Shown here: positions 7,401 to 14,700 of the stretch, in pieces | Position numbering within the stretch: the first letter of the stretch is position 1 | Layout of the letters: each line of letters begins with the position of its first letter | Assembly (NCBI GenBank): GCA_902799665.1 | Contig: CADCBK010000015.1 | Span: 1 to 35,548 of the forward strand | From: an uncultured Spirochaetaceae bacterium | Lineage (GTDB): Bacteria; Spirochaetota; Spirochaetia; Treponematales; Treponemataceae | Length of the DNA: 35,548 bases | Direction of reading: 5' to 3' | Translations under genes and position numbers: made by a program | The notes under the pieces: model-generated | The model's database searches: none | What the model was told of the DNA's origin: nothing | Seen by the model: only the letters and a program-made list of their open reading frames with translations

Positions 7401-10400
7401 ATAAAAGGCATTGACTCTTACTTGGAAAGGCAGGGCGACACTATTCAAAGCCTTCAAAAAGAGTATGAGAAGCGCCTTGACAGCGTGAGCCTAGGAGAGA
7501 ACGGCGCAAAGACAAACGCCTATATTTTGGCCTGCGACCGTTACATGGAGCGTTTGGAAAATTCGCAATTGAATTATGACCGGCTGGAGGAGGCGAGAAG
7601 GAAATACAGGCTGGCGCAAGAAATCTATTTCTACGCGCAAAACGAATACCTTCACGAATCGTATGATCCCGGCCAGAAATTGCTTTCGCTAAAAGAGGCG
7701 CTGGAACAAGCCCGCCGCAACTTGTCGGCGCTAAATTCAATAGAGGCGGAGACAACGTCGCCGCTTTTGGAGGAATACAAGGCTGAATGCCTCAACTATT
7801 TCAAGGGCCGCGTCATGCTTTATGAATACAACGAAAGGCTTTCTGGCCAGATGGAACGCCTTTGCAAGGCGCAGGAAGATGAGAGAAAGGCGGCGGATTT
7901 GTTGGTTAGGGAGTGTTTTGCGAACGGAGGCGAGCCTTCTCTTTCGCCATTCGCGTCTTCAATGATATTAGCCAGCCGCGACCAAAACGGAAACTACAGT
8001 TTTACGCTGAACAAGGCGCTGTCGGAACCGTCGCAGGAAAACGAAAGGCTTTTAAGGCTGTATTTTTCCGACCTTTGCGTTAAGCAAACCGACGTTTACC
8101 AAAACGAGTTTTATTCCAGCCAAGCGAAAGCCGACGCCCTGAATTTTCTTGAATCTATGGCGGGTAAGCCGTACAGCTTGATGGATTTGGCTTTTTGCGC
8201 CTTGCATTTAAAAGCGCTTGGAAACGGCGAGCAAAAAGCCGCATGGTACAAGAGCGGCGAGGACCCCGCATTGAATGACAACTACAAGATTGGCGACTTG
8301 CCGGACACCGTGCACGGCCTGGACGTCGCAAGCCTCTATCACGACGAGCGCCTTGCGGCGATAAGCGGCGCTTACAACAAGGTTCTTTCAATGGGCGGAG
8401 AGGATGACATCGCGAAGTTCATTCTGTTTTTTGACCAAAACTTTTCGGACGGCTTGGACTTGGAAAGAAGCGCCAGAAACGCCTTGATTGCGCAGGCCCT
8501 TGAGGAGCCAATGGACGAGGTTGACTTTGAGTATAGAAAGTTCAAATGTGAAGGCTCGGCCTTGGTCTCAAGCGCGATGTTGCTTTATTTAATTGCCGCC
8601 CTTCCTTTTGGATGGGGCGCGTGGGCCATCGCTCCCGCCGCCGCCGCTCTTGCCGCGGGAACAGCCTTGCTGCTTGTTTCAAACCAATTTTACGAATATT
8701 GGGAGGACATGGAGTCTGTAAGGGATGGCTGCAAAAGCAATCTTGAAGAATGCGAAGCGCGGCTTAAGGAGCGCCTTGGACGCTGGCAGGACGCGAAAAA
8801 GAAATGCGACGAGGAAAAGCGCTCTCTTTGCGTTTTGCTGTCAGGAAATGAAGCCCTAAGCGGGCAAAAAATGGCTTGGAGCGATTTTGAGAGCGCCTTG
8901 AGAGCGGCTTTTGACGCGGGCGCTTTGGGCGTTGACTCCTCTTACTTTTTGTCAATCCGCGATGACGCGGCCGCTTTTGGCGATTTGCGCTCCTTTTTTG
9001 AATCGCTTTCGGCGAAAGAGGATTTTTATGACGTTGCGAGCGTGATGGAAAGGATGTCAGAAGTCTTGCAAGGCAATTGCGGTCAAAAAAAAGACGCTCT
9101 TGAATTGTTCATGGCCGAGCGCGACGGCGACCTAAGCTTGGACAAGGCCGCGTTTTACAAAAATTTGCTTTCGTTTTACGCAAACGAGCTTTTGCCCTCT
9201 TTGCCCGTCGCGCTAAACCGAAAGACTGAAGGCTACATGGCGGAAGCCTTTGGCCTTTACAACTCGCTTGCAAAAGAGGCCATGGACTATTCGGACAAAA
9301 ACCTCTTTGAGAGGGAAAGGGCTGCCCGCTCTTTCATTTACGCCGACATGGACGAGCAGCGCGGACTGTGGGAAGAGAAAAACCAAATAATCTTGGACAC
9401 TGCGGAGCTTGATTGGGCGGCCGCGCAAGAGCAAGTGTCGGAGCGGCGCAACGCCTGGCAAAAAGACTATTCCAACAGCTACAGCGATTCCATCGAAAAA
9501 TGGAAGAAAAATTACATGGACTTTTTGGCTGAAAAAGAAAACTGGATATTCCGGCAATACCTGTATGGATCTTGCGACGCGGAACCCTCTTACGTTCTTG
9601 TAGAGCGCTCAAAGCCTTTTTTTGATTCGGAAGGAAAAAACGCGTCTTTTTTGGATGAAATTTGCGACTTGGAAAAGTTTTCCGTTTTATCCAGCTTGTG
9701 TCAAAAAATAACGGACGCCGCGCAATCCGAGTCTTGCGTCCAGACTTTTTTTGAGATGGCCGGCTCTTCGCTTGTCAAGGACTTCGCGGCGACGGCAAGA
9801 TTAAAGGCGGACTTGCAAAAGTCCTGCCAGGAGGCGGCTTCAAAACTGGCTCTCCAGCAGAGCAGGGCGCGGTTGGAAAAGGAAGCCGCGGCCGCGCTTG
9901 ATTCCATTAAGGAGAAGAACAAAAGCGTGGAGGACTGGGAGTTGGACATGGTCCGCCAGGCCGGATACACTGTGGACCCGCTCATTCACAGAAACGCCGT
10001 TGTCGATGTTTCCGCCTTGATGACGGAAAGGGAAAGGCAGAGCGTTCACCGCTACGAGTGGTTCTCCGCCGAAGCGCCCAAAATCGATCTTGAGGACTCG
10101 TCATACAAAGGGTCTGGCGACTTTATCTTGATGAAAAAAATAGACGAAGCCCAGAAAAAATTGCGGGAATGGTCTGACGGAATATTCGGCTCTCCTTCAA
10201 GCCCCCAAAGCGGCGGCCGCCTTGCCGAGCATATAGGAAAGGCGCCTGTCTTTGTCCAAAACATCGACCCAACCGAATCGCGCGACAGCAATGTAAAGGA
10301 TTTTGGCTCGGGCGAAATGGGAAAAATCATTCTTGACTACCAATGGAATTCGATTGTGTCGGCGGCCGCCTCCGCGGAATTCTCAAAGGCGATTTACGAC

Positions 10401-12605
10401 CAAAAATTGATGGACATAGGCGGCTTCTCGTTGCCGAGCATTCGCGACATAGTCGGTATTGTCCTTGACATTGTCTCAAAAGTTCCTCCGCTTTACGCCT
10501 TGCAATACGCCGACGACGCGCTTTTTGGAGCGATTGACGTCGGAAGAGGCTACAAGTCTTGGGAAGAGATCGCCGAGGGATTCTTAAAGCAGGGAATCAT
10601 GTCGGGCATCGGAAAAGGCTTGAATTACGTCGCCTCGGCGGCTGGAAAAGCCTTGAAGGGCGCGTCAACTTTCTTTAAGGGCGGCGCTGGCGGCCAAATT
10701 TTGGGAGGCTTTCAAAAGGCCGCCAGCGGCTACTTGAATAACGTGGCCTCAAATTATGCCGCGGCCTTTGACTTTGCCAGCGGAAAAATGGATTGGGAGA
10801 GGGCCGCTTCTTCTTGGCTTGACGCAGGCGCAATAACTAGCGCGGCGGGAAGCTTTTTGGGACAAGGCCTTGGCGCCCTTAATAATTTGGACGCCAACGG
10901 CCTGGCCTTAAGCTCGAATGTGTTTGGCGACATCCAAAAGATGAATTCCACAATCGGCTCTTTGGCGGGCCAGGCCTTGAACTACGCGCTTACAGGAAAC
11001 TTTACGGTAAACCTTTTAAGCGTGAACGGCGTGGGCCTGCTTGAAGTCGGCGTGTCTGACGGAAACTTTAGGGCGGCCGCCGGCCAGGGCGGCGCGGACC
11101 TTTCGGCTCAAAGCCTGCTTTCCTTCGCCAACGGAATGAAGGCCGCGCAAAGGGTTTCGGACTTAAAGAAGTCCGGGCTTGAAGACAGGACTCTTTTGAA
11201 CGTCTCAAACCTTTTGGCCTTGTCGGGCGGGAAAGACAACATCGCCCTGGCCTCAGACTTGTTCAGCCAAAAGAAGGCCTTGCTTTATGAAAGCTCTGGC
11301 GACCAGCCCTTTGGAAAAAGCGTTGACAGTTCGATTGTTTTAAGCTCTTCGCTTTTGTCGCAGGGGGTCGAAGGCCAGGCGATGATTGCGGCCATGGCCT
11401 CTTTGCAAAACCTTTCGGCTAAGGATCCGTCCGCGTCTTTGGAAGGCATCGATTTTTCAAAGCTAAAAAAATCCGACGGCTCGGCCTTTAGCGAAGGGGA
11501 GATTTTAAAGATGAAGGAAAAGCTAAAAACCGACTCAACCCTGTCTTCAATGGCGCAAGTGTCGTCGGTCCTCACCGCGGCTTCGTCCGCCCTTGGCTTT
11601 GGCCTTGACGGCGTCCAGAACAAAAACTCGCTTGCAGCCCTGGCTTCCGCCTACAAGCAAAACGGAATGGCGGGCGTATACGCCATTTACGCGGACGTCC
11701 AAGAGCAGGCGAAAGCCGGCGAAAACGGCGAACAAAAATTGGGCCTCGCGCAATTGGTCGAGCAGCCTTGGTTCCAGAACGTGGCGGAAAACCGGGGCGT
11801 CCTCTTGGGCGAAAGCCTTTCGATGGAGGAATACAACAAGCTTGCAAAGGATAACGCCGTGGACCGCTATGTGGCGCAAGAGCTAAAGGAGTATTGCCAG
11901 AAGAACAATGACTCTGTGACAGAAGCCGACATTAAGTCGTTTGAAAAAAGCGCCCGCGCGAAAGCGGAAGCGGAAATTGTCGAAGGCGTCGCAAATCCAA
12001 AATACGGCTACGAGCCTGAAAGTTACAACACAGACTTAAAGAATTACGGCTGTACTTTGGCCACCGCCGCCTACATAGCCTATTCGATTACCGGCAATGT
12101 CGGAACGCTTTCACAAGCCAACGAAATATTAAAAGGCCAAGACTTGTTTGTTTACGGAACTGACAAGAACGGCGTGACCCAAAAGAATTGCCTGACGCAT
12201 GGCGACGCCTATGTGAACGCCGTCAACGCAATCGCGGGCGGCGACTACCTTAAAAAAGACGGAAAGGACTTTTCGGTGGACGCTGACATTGCCAAGGGCG
12301 GAAAGCTTGTTGACAACCGGCAAAGCATTTTTGACCGCCTTGTAAAAAGCTCGCGCGACGAAAGCGAAGTTTACTTTACCCACATGAGGGTCAACGGCAG
12401 CCATTCCGTTCTCTTTGACTCCATGACTTACACCGACGAAAAAAACTACAAGAGCTCTACGCTTTCTGTGATGGACCCTTGGCAGGGCGGAGACTATGGG
12501 CCAAAGTCTTGGAGCGACATAAGCCGCGCCGACTTTTACAAATTGTCCCAGGCCGGAAAGGAATTGTACGAGCTTACAAGGGCCGCCTTGCGCGCCGCCG
12601 CTTGA
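4485..12605 (+). CDS. giant exported helical protein with C-terminal C39/papain-like cysteine peptidase domain
   Basis: The product is 2706 residues from TTG 4485, with the strong site AGGAGG six bases upstream. Residues 1-25 form a signal peptide (cleavage likely after LFA). The next roughly 1330 residues are charged and helical, with regularly placed Trp near 289-345. A hydrophobic hairpin at about 1358-1402 is followed by a second helical part with a similar Trp-rich segment at 1637-1690. A Gly/Ala-rich region at about 1980-2220 includes 'NFTVNLLSVNGVGLLEVGV'. The C-terminal 200 residues hold YGCTLATAAY (Cys2523), NGSHSVLFD (His2640) and VMDPWQGG (Asp2664), the order and context of a C39-like peptidase. 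The layout recalls very long spirochaete proteins with variable C-termini (TIGR04388 in Leptospira), which is a recollection only. No immunity gene or secretion system is adjacent. The function is unknown; a toxin or effector is the leading hypothesis. Confidence 0.85.
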   Translation: MKNFLVRLAAFFALVFYSGNVLFASDYAQCLLNGQRNLDLYLERASLQTSRERFESLMEQGLEAAYCEWEQSALSLRMAGVDDWAMQRQEAFKAFESRADGVFCDWVMERKKAEAQDLQKSELYSELKKLSDDFAYEDSFGNESRVVGKDSIQDAKDQYEKKAREILEKHLLLNPSERAAYEAELIEIQAVNELANKLLYDHDSLKKMSDSQAALFVADSLACKIEIESEAAIESLFSSLKSQVDFVSSDDVKAREEAERSWLSRFEKELEIGLKKWSDAEEEFLLARSEWEREAENVYLEDSKKWQEAYDDLQNRKTAWSQKIESQIQEGKKEWSEKLRALSEEIDQYLFEFQSVLLWENDQRNQIIQAQEDAYGQCRSILASAQKGVEVWYERWGEKYKGMYSYWKTEDASFGERTDLSLVQTSYLKNEIMSWKNSFAKSLNDCYLKICRKKYDEMLLQDELKDFEPTLAYHPAAQCVVIHEPFEKMYPPLKCSKNSSADEIWDACQKIMQDKAYAQELPLEYWECVNDARTLWSAHTELFDWLDMFDEFKGKAGEALASLHSNTCENLEIYGELSCEKDKAAWLVDYWTDRVQIAAAVDDYAKNHFSDVESAAITERNLAAALEGYKKAKAEYQAAFDETMETRLEVYAERDRYFAAFAESEAFLERIEQERKAYDDSYQKKLSLLDGIANSSVISLVVDLQSMNYQGENFKKYLWNFCANAQEAFDKDAESKRKLIRDSVSRGNQDIEVEPGEKCFSGFSLEELEGLEKELLDGGDEDEAAVVNAEIKNRKAVLLLLDGSAESIHAFFDNNSGFSDIYSDYKDLSAALLQEAAGASLLALQGIIRCCPKDDLALYFSALDQAAKGASPFVMSALTLYKDLLSCRFECAAAESDLHPKLLECASMLGKVEYSSVNWFCEDCEDFFLQGLPYGLAAGYDKKDFERLSFGRRDLVLKIHEGLDFLINGVQEIKGIDSYLERQGDTIQSLQKEYEKRLDSVSLGENGAKTNAYILACDRYMERLENSQLNYDRLEEARRKYRLAQEIYFYAQNEYLHESYDPGQKLLSLKEALEQARRNLSALNSIEAETTSPLLEEYKAECLNYFKGRVMLYEYNERLSGQMERLCKAQEDERKAADLLVRECFANGGEPSLSPFASSMILASRDQNGNYSFTLNKALSEPSQENERLLRLYFSDLCVKQTDVYQNEFYSSQAKADALNFLESMAGKPYSLMDLAFCALHLKALGNGEQKAAWYKSGEDPALNDNYKIGDLPDTVHGLDVASLYHDERLAAISGAYNKVLSMGGEDDIAKFILFFDQNFSDGLDLERSARNALIAQALEEPMDEVDFEYRKFKCEGSALVSSAMLLYLIAALPFGWGAWAIAPAAAALAAGTALLLVSNQFYEYWEDMESVRDGCKSNLEECEARLKERLGRWQDAKKKCDEEKRSLCVLLSGNEALSGQKMAWSDFESALRAAFDAGALGVDSSYFLSIRDDAAAFGDLRSFFESLSAKEDFYDVASVMERMSEVLQGNCGQKKDALELFMAERDGDLSLDKAAFYKNLLSFYANELLPSLPVALNRKTEGYMAEAFGLYNSLAKEAMDYSDKNLFERERAARSFIYADMDEQRGLWEEKNQIILDTAELDWAAAQEQVSERRNAWQKDYSNSYSDSIEKWKKNYMDFLAEKENWIFRQYLYGSCDAEPSYVLVERSKPFFDSEGKNASFLDEICDLEKFSVLSSLCQKITDAAQSESCVQTFFEMAGSSLVKDFAATARLKADLQKSCQEAASKLALQQSRARLEKEAAAALDSIKEKNKSVEDWELDMVRQAGYTVDPLIHRNAVVDVSALMTERERQSVHRYEWFSAEAPKIDLEDSSYKGSGDFILMKKIDEAQKKLREWSDGIFGSPSSPQSGGRLAEHIGKAPVFVQNIDPTESRDSNVKDFGSGEMGKIILDYQWNSIVSAAASAEFSKAIYDQKLMDIGGFSLPSIRDIVGIVLDIVSKVPPLYALQYADDALFGAIDVGRGYKSWEEIAEGFLKQGIMSGIGKGLNYVASAAGKALKGASTFFKGGAGGQILGGFQKAASGYLNNVASNYAAAFDFASGKMDWERAASSWLDAGAITSAAGSFLGQGLGALNNLDANGLALSSNVFGDIQKMNSTIGSLAGQALNYALTGNFTVNLLSVNGVGLLEVGVSDGNFRAAAGQGGADLSAQSLLSFANGMKAAQRVSDLKKSGLEDRTLLNVSNLLALSGGKDNIALASDLFSQKKALLYESSGDQPFGKSVDSSIVLSSSLLSQGVEGQAMIAAMASLQNLSAKDPSASLEGIDFSKLKKSDGSAFSEGEILKMKEKLKTDSTLSSMAQVSSVLTAASSALGFGLDGVQNKNSLAALASAYKQNGMAGVYAIYADVQEQAKAGENGEQKLGLAQLVEQPWFQNVAENRGVLLGESLSMEEYNKLAKDNAVDRYVAQELKEYCQKNNDSVTEADIKSFEKSARAKAEAEIVEGVANPKYGYEPESYNTDLKNYGCTLATAAYIAYSITGNVGTLSQANEILKGQDLFVYGTDKNGVTQKNCLTHGDAYVNAVNAIAGGDYLKKDGKDFSVDADIAKGGKLVDNRQSIFDRLVKSSRDESEVYFTHMRVNGSHSVLFDSMTYTDEKNYKSSTLSVMDPWQGGDYGPKSWSDISRADFYKLSQAGKELYELTRAALRAAA

Positions 12606-12623
12606 AAGGCTTTTGGGCGTTGG

Positions 12624-12658
12624 AAAGAAAAAAAAAGGCCTTCCGTTTGGAAGGCCTT
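12624..12658 (-). terminator. hairpin terminator of tRNA-Val
   Basis: The ten-base arms AAGGCCTTCC (12635-12644) and GGAAGGCCTT (12649-12658) enclose four bases. On the minus strand the hairpin is followed by an uninterrupted T tract, as expected for intrinsic termination of tRNA-Val. On the plus strand it follows the stop of the giant gene but lacks a T tract. Confidence 0.8.
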
Positions 12659-12662
12659 GCTT

Positions 12663-12736
12663 TGGACGATGAGGGGATCGAACCCCCGACATTCTGGGTG
12701 TAAACCAGACGCTCGTACCAGCTGAGCTAATCGTCC
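12663..12736 (-). tRNA. tRNA-Val (anticodon TAC)
   Basis: The acceptor GGACGAT pairs with ATCGTCC, the D stem is GCTC/GAGC, and the anticodon stem TCTGG/CCAGA surrounds TTTACAC (anticodon TAC). The T arm is GGGGG-TTCGATC-CCCTC. The length is 74 nt with discriminator A and no encoded CCA. With the Gly/Arg pair it brackets the giant gene. Confidence 0.95.
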
Positions 12737-12749
12737 GCAAGTGAATTCT

Positions 12750-12778
12750 ATACTATCAAATTCGGAAAAACGTGTCAA
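12750..12778 (-). promoter_or_regulatory. promoter of tRNA-Val
   Basis: Minus-strand TTGACA (12778-12773) and TAGTAT (12755-12750) are separated by 17 bp. The -10 element ends 13 nt upstream of the tRNA. Confidence 0.8.
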
Positions 12779-12807
12779 GGCATTTTGCCGAAAAAAGTCC
12801 AAGTTTT

Positions 12808-13545
12808 TTACGAAACGGGGTAGCGCTCCATCGGGTTCACCATTCCTTGCGGAAATAGGAACAAGTCCGTGATTTTAAGCGAGTAGTTTGGCCTGACTCC
12901 GTGCCCTTTGAGAATTTTGCTGGCGACGGGAACCGTAAAGGCGTAGTTTATCGTGTCGTAGCCTGGCGCTTCGATTGTAAGCTCAAAGTTAAAGTCTTTG
13001 GACATGCCTTCTTTTTTAGCCTTTTCCGGCTCCACGCAAAAGGAGTAGCTGCCTTCGGTCGCCTTGAAAGTCTTGCAGGGGTTTTGCCATGTCGAGTCAA
13101 GCATTTTCGCAAGCTTTCCCTTGTAGTTGATTGTGATGGACGCGTTCGGCAAAGACTCGAACGTCGTTCCGTCGTAAACCGAGCCCGAAAAAATCGGGAA
13201 GAAAAAGTAGGGCGACTTTCCGCTTAAAATTTCGGCGTCGCTTGTGTAGGCGGAATTGTGGTTCGGCCGCTTTTGTCCGCTTATCAAGCGGATTCCGTCC
13301 ATTATCAAAATGTCAACGTCTGCCATGACTTGCTTGGTGTTCTCAAGCTCGCTTTGGGCATGGTTGACGCCTCTGCCCGAAATCGTATATTTTGGGGGAA
13401 TTCTGTTCAATACATAGCATTCTGTGTCCATGCGGCAGTTTTCGCAGTCGCAAGTCAGCCAGCTAACGTTTTCGGCCTTAAGCCGCTCGAACATGTCGTC
13501 CACATGGGCGCGAACATAGTCTTCCATCAAATTAGTAACTTTCAT
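12808..13545 (-). CDS. ComFB-domain protein with C-terminal beta-sandwich extension
   Basis: The product has 245 residues. Residues 1 to about 95 match the ComFB family: NLMEDYVRAHVDDMF, a cysteine cluster CDCENC plus Cys43 (Cys32, 34, 37, 43) likely to bind metal, and VLNRIPPKYTISGRG. ComFB proteins of other phyla have been reported as small c-di-GMP receptors, so a second-messenger role is plausible. The remaining roughly 150 residues contain 'GSVYDGTTFESLPNASITI' and repeated beta strands like PEGA or carboxypeptidase-regulatory domains, an unusual partner for ComFB. No signal peptide is present. The gene is alone on this strand and its promoter implies a leaderless mRNA. The M7 alternative start has no better ribosome-binding site. 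Confidence 0.75.
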   Translation of the reverse strand: MKVTNLMEDYVRAHVDDMFERLKAENVSWLTCDCENCRMDTECYVLNRIPPKYTISGRGVNHAQSELENTKQVMADVDILIMDGIRLISGQKRPNHNSAYTSDAEILSGKSPYFFFPIFSGSVYDGTTFESLPNASITINYKGKLAKMLDSTWQNPCKTFKATEGSYSFCVEPEKAKKEGMSKDFNFELTIEAPGYDTINYAFTVPVASKILKGHGVRPNYSLKITDLFLFPQGMVNPMERYPVS

Positions 13546-13552
13546 ATGCTAC

Positions 13553-13580
13553 ATTATACCACTGTTTTTTAAAAATGCAA
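13553..13580 (-). promoter_or_regulatory. promoter of the ComFB gene, implying a leaderless transcript
   Basis: On the minus strand TTGCAT (13580-13575) is 16 bp from a perfect TATAAT (13558-13553). Only seven bases separate the -10 element from the ATG, so transcription would start at or next to the start codon. Confidence 0.7.
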
Positions 13581-13615
13581 GAAAAAATATTTTCCTTAAT
13601 TTTACCTTGTAACGC

Positions 13616-13645
13616 TTGACTAAAAGCGGAAAAATTTGATAAAAT
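13616..13645 (+). promoter_or_regulatory. promoter and leader of the rplU operon
   Basis: TTGACT (13616-13621) and TAAAAT (13640-13645) are 18 bp apart. The leader of about 80 nt that follows (to 13731) is AT-rich with only a small GCGA/TCGC hairpin at 13690-13700. It may carry an autoregulatory site, but I see no recognisable L21 leader structure. The Shine-Dalgarno GAGG is at 13721-13724. Confidence 0.65.
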
Positions 13646-13731
13646 AAACTCTACATAAATACGCGTTTGTCAGGAATCCCGTTTGCTTGGCGAATGTCGC
13701 TTATTTGAAATTATTTTTTTGAGGTTTTAAT

Positions 13732-14043
13732 ATGTACGCGCTTGTTGAATACAAAGGCAAACAGTATAAGGCTGAAAAAGGAGCCTTGCTTCAGGTTGAC
13801 AAAATCGACGCGGAAAAAGGCGCCAAAATTGACATCGATTCAGTTTTGCTTGTCAGCGACGGAGACAATGTAAAGGTTGGAGCGCCCTATGTAGGCGGAG
13901 CCAAGGTTCAGGTTACAGTGGAAGATTCTTTCCGCGACAAGAAGGTTCTTGTTTTCAAGTACAAGAGCAAGAAGGACTACCACCGCTTGATTGGCCATCG
14001 CCAGGAATACACAAACGTTCGCGTTGACGAAATCATCGCGTAA
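13732..14043 (+). CDS. rplU: 50S ribosomal protein L21
   Basis: The product is 103 residues, the usual length for bL21, which binds 23S rRNA in the large subunit. Recognisable parts are the start 'MYALVEYKGKQYKAEKGALL', 'VGAPYVGGAKVQVTVEDSF', and the basic C-terminal 'FKYKSKKDYHRLIGHRQEYT' that contacts RNA. GAGG lies seven bases before the ATG. Its TAA overlaps the next gene's ATG by one base (TAATG), so translation of prp is probably coupled. The order rplU-prp-rpmA-obgE is conserved in many bacteria. Confidence 0.97.
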   Translation: MYALVEYKGKQYKAEKGALLQVDKIDAEKGAKIDIDSVLLVSDGDNVKVGAPYVGGAKVQVTVEDSFRDKKVLVFKYKSKKDYHRLIGHRQEYTNVRVDEIIA

Positions 14044-14384
14044 TGATAACAATCCAGCTTGTCAAAGGCCGGTCGTTTCTCGCCTGCAAGGCGGAGGGGC
14101 ACGCGCTTTTTGACAAAAAGGGCCAAGACATAGTTTGCGCGGCGGCTACAATTTTATTGAGGACTGCGGCGCAAACCTTGGAAAAAAGGCCCGGAATCAG
14201 CTTCAGCGGCGAAGCGCCGGAAAAAGGGCGGCTGGCCTTTGAAGCTAAGGCGGAACAAGATTCGGCGGCGGCCGAGCTTAAGTTCGCCGCGGACTTTTTG
14301 CGAAAGGGCTTTGAAAGCCTTGCCAAAGAGTTTCCGCAGAACGTTCATTTGGAATGCAAAACGGAATGTTTATTGGAGGAATAA
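14043..14384 (+). CDS. prp: ribosomal-processing cysteine protease Prp
   Basis: This 113-residue protein, encoded between L21 and L27, matches the Prp family. The catalytic pair is His20 in EGHALFDKKGQDIVC and Cys32 in the same segment followed by AAA. In Firmicutes, Prp removes an N-terminal extension from L27 before ribosome assembly. Here L27 begins directly with MGRSKGGSG and no such extension is encoded, so the substrate may differ. The start overlaps the rplU stop by one base, and the stop lies one base before rpmA. The C-terminal half is a basic amphipathic helix, as in homologues. Confidence 0.9.
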   Translation: MITIQLVKGRSFLACKAEGHALFDKKGQDIVCAAATILLRTAAQTLEKRPGISFSGEAPEKGRLAFEAKAEQDSAAAELKFAADFLRKGFESLAKEFPQNVHLECKTECLLEE

Positions 14385-14385
14385 A

Positions 14386-14637
14386 ATGGGAAGAAGTAAA
14401 GGCGGAAGCGGCGCTAAAAACGGCCGCCAGTCAAACCCCAAGCACTTGGGCGTTAAGAAATATGCGGGAGAATTGGTAACAGCCGGCTCTATCATCGTAA
14501 AGCAGCGCGGCACAAAGTTTTTCCCGGGCGACAATGCCAAACTCGCCGGCGACGACAGCATTTTTGCCACAGCCGACGGAAAGGTTGTCTTCCACGAGAG
14601 CAACAACAGAAAGTATATTTCTATTGTGAACGCGTAA
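14386..14637 (+). CDS. rpmA: 50S ribosomal protein L27
   Basis: The product is 83 residues with the bL27 core GRSKGGSGAKNGRQSNPKHL, then 'GSIIVKQRGTKFFPGDN' and a C-terminal beta barrel. Its N-terminal tail reaches the peptidyl-transferase centre. The ATG at 14386 is chosen because GGAGG at 14375-14379 sits seven bases upstream and because Met-Gly is the family start. The same frame is open further upstream but reads through prp without any L27-like sequence. An intrinsic terminator follows at 14658. Confidence 0.97.
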   Translation: MGRSKGGSGAKNGRQSNPKHLGVKKYAGELVTAGSIIVKQRGTKFFPGDNAKLAGDDSIFATADGKVVFHESNNRKYISIVNA

Positions 14638-14657
14638 GGTTGACAATCGCATATAGC

Positions 14658-14689
14658 AGCCCGGTTTTATATGCCGGGCTTTTTTTTTC
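14658..14689 (+). terminator. intrinsic terminator between rpmA and obgE
   Basis: AGCCCGG (14658-14664) and CCGGGCT (14674-14680) form a stem with a nine-base loop, followed by nine T residues. It ends 12 nt before the obgE start. ObgE expression must therefore come from read-through or from a promoter I cannot identify. Confidence 0.85.
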
Positions 14690-14700
14690 TTTGGTGAATT

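Noticed and set aside
14239..14385. N-terminal extension of L27 (open frame upstream of 14386)
   Set aside because: It is the out-of-frame shadow of prp, with no L27-like or Prp-site-like residues. The Shine-Dalgarno supports 14386.
14640..14668. TTGACA after rpmA as an obgE promoter
   Set aside because: No -10-like hexamer lies 16-18 bp downstream; the spacer runs into the rpmA terminator stem.
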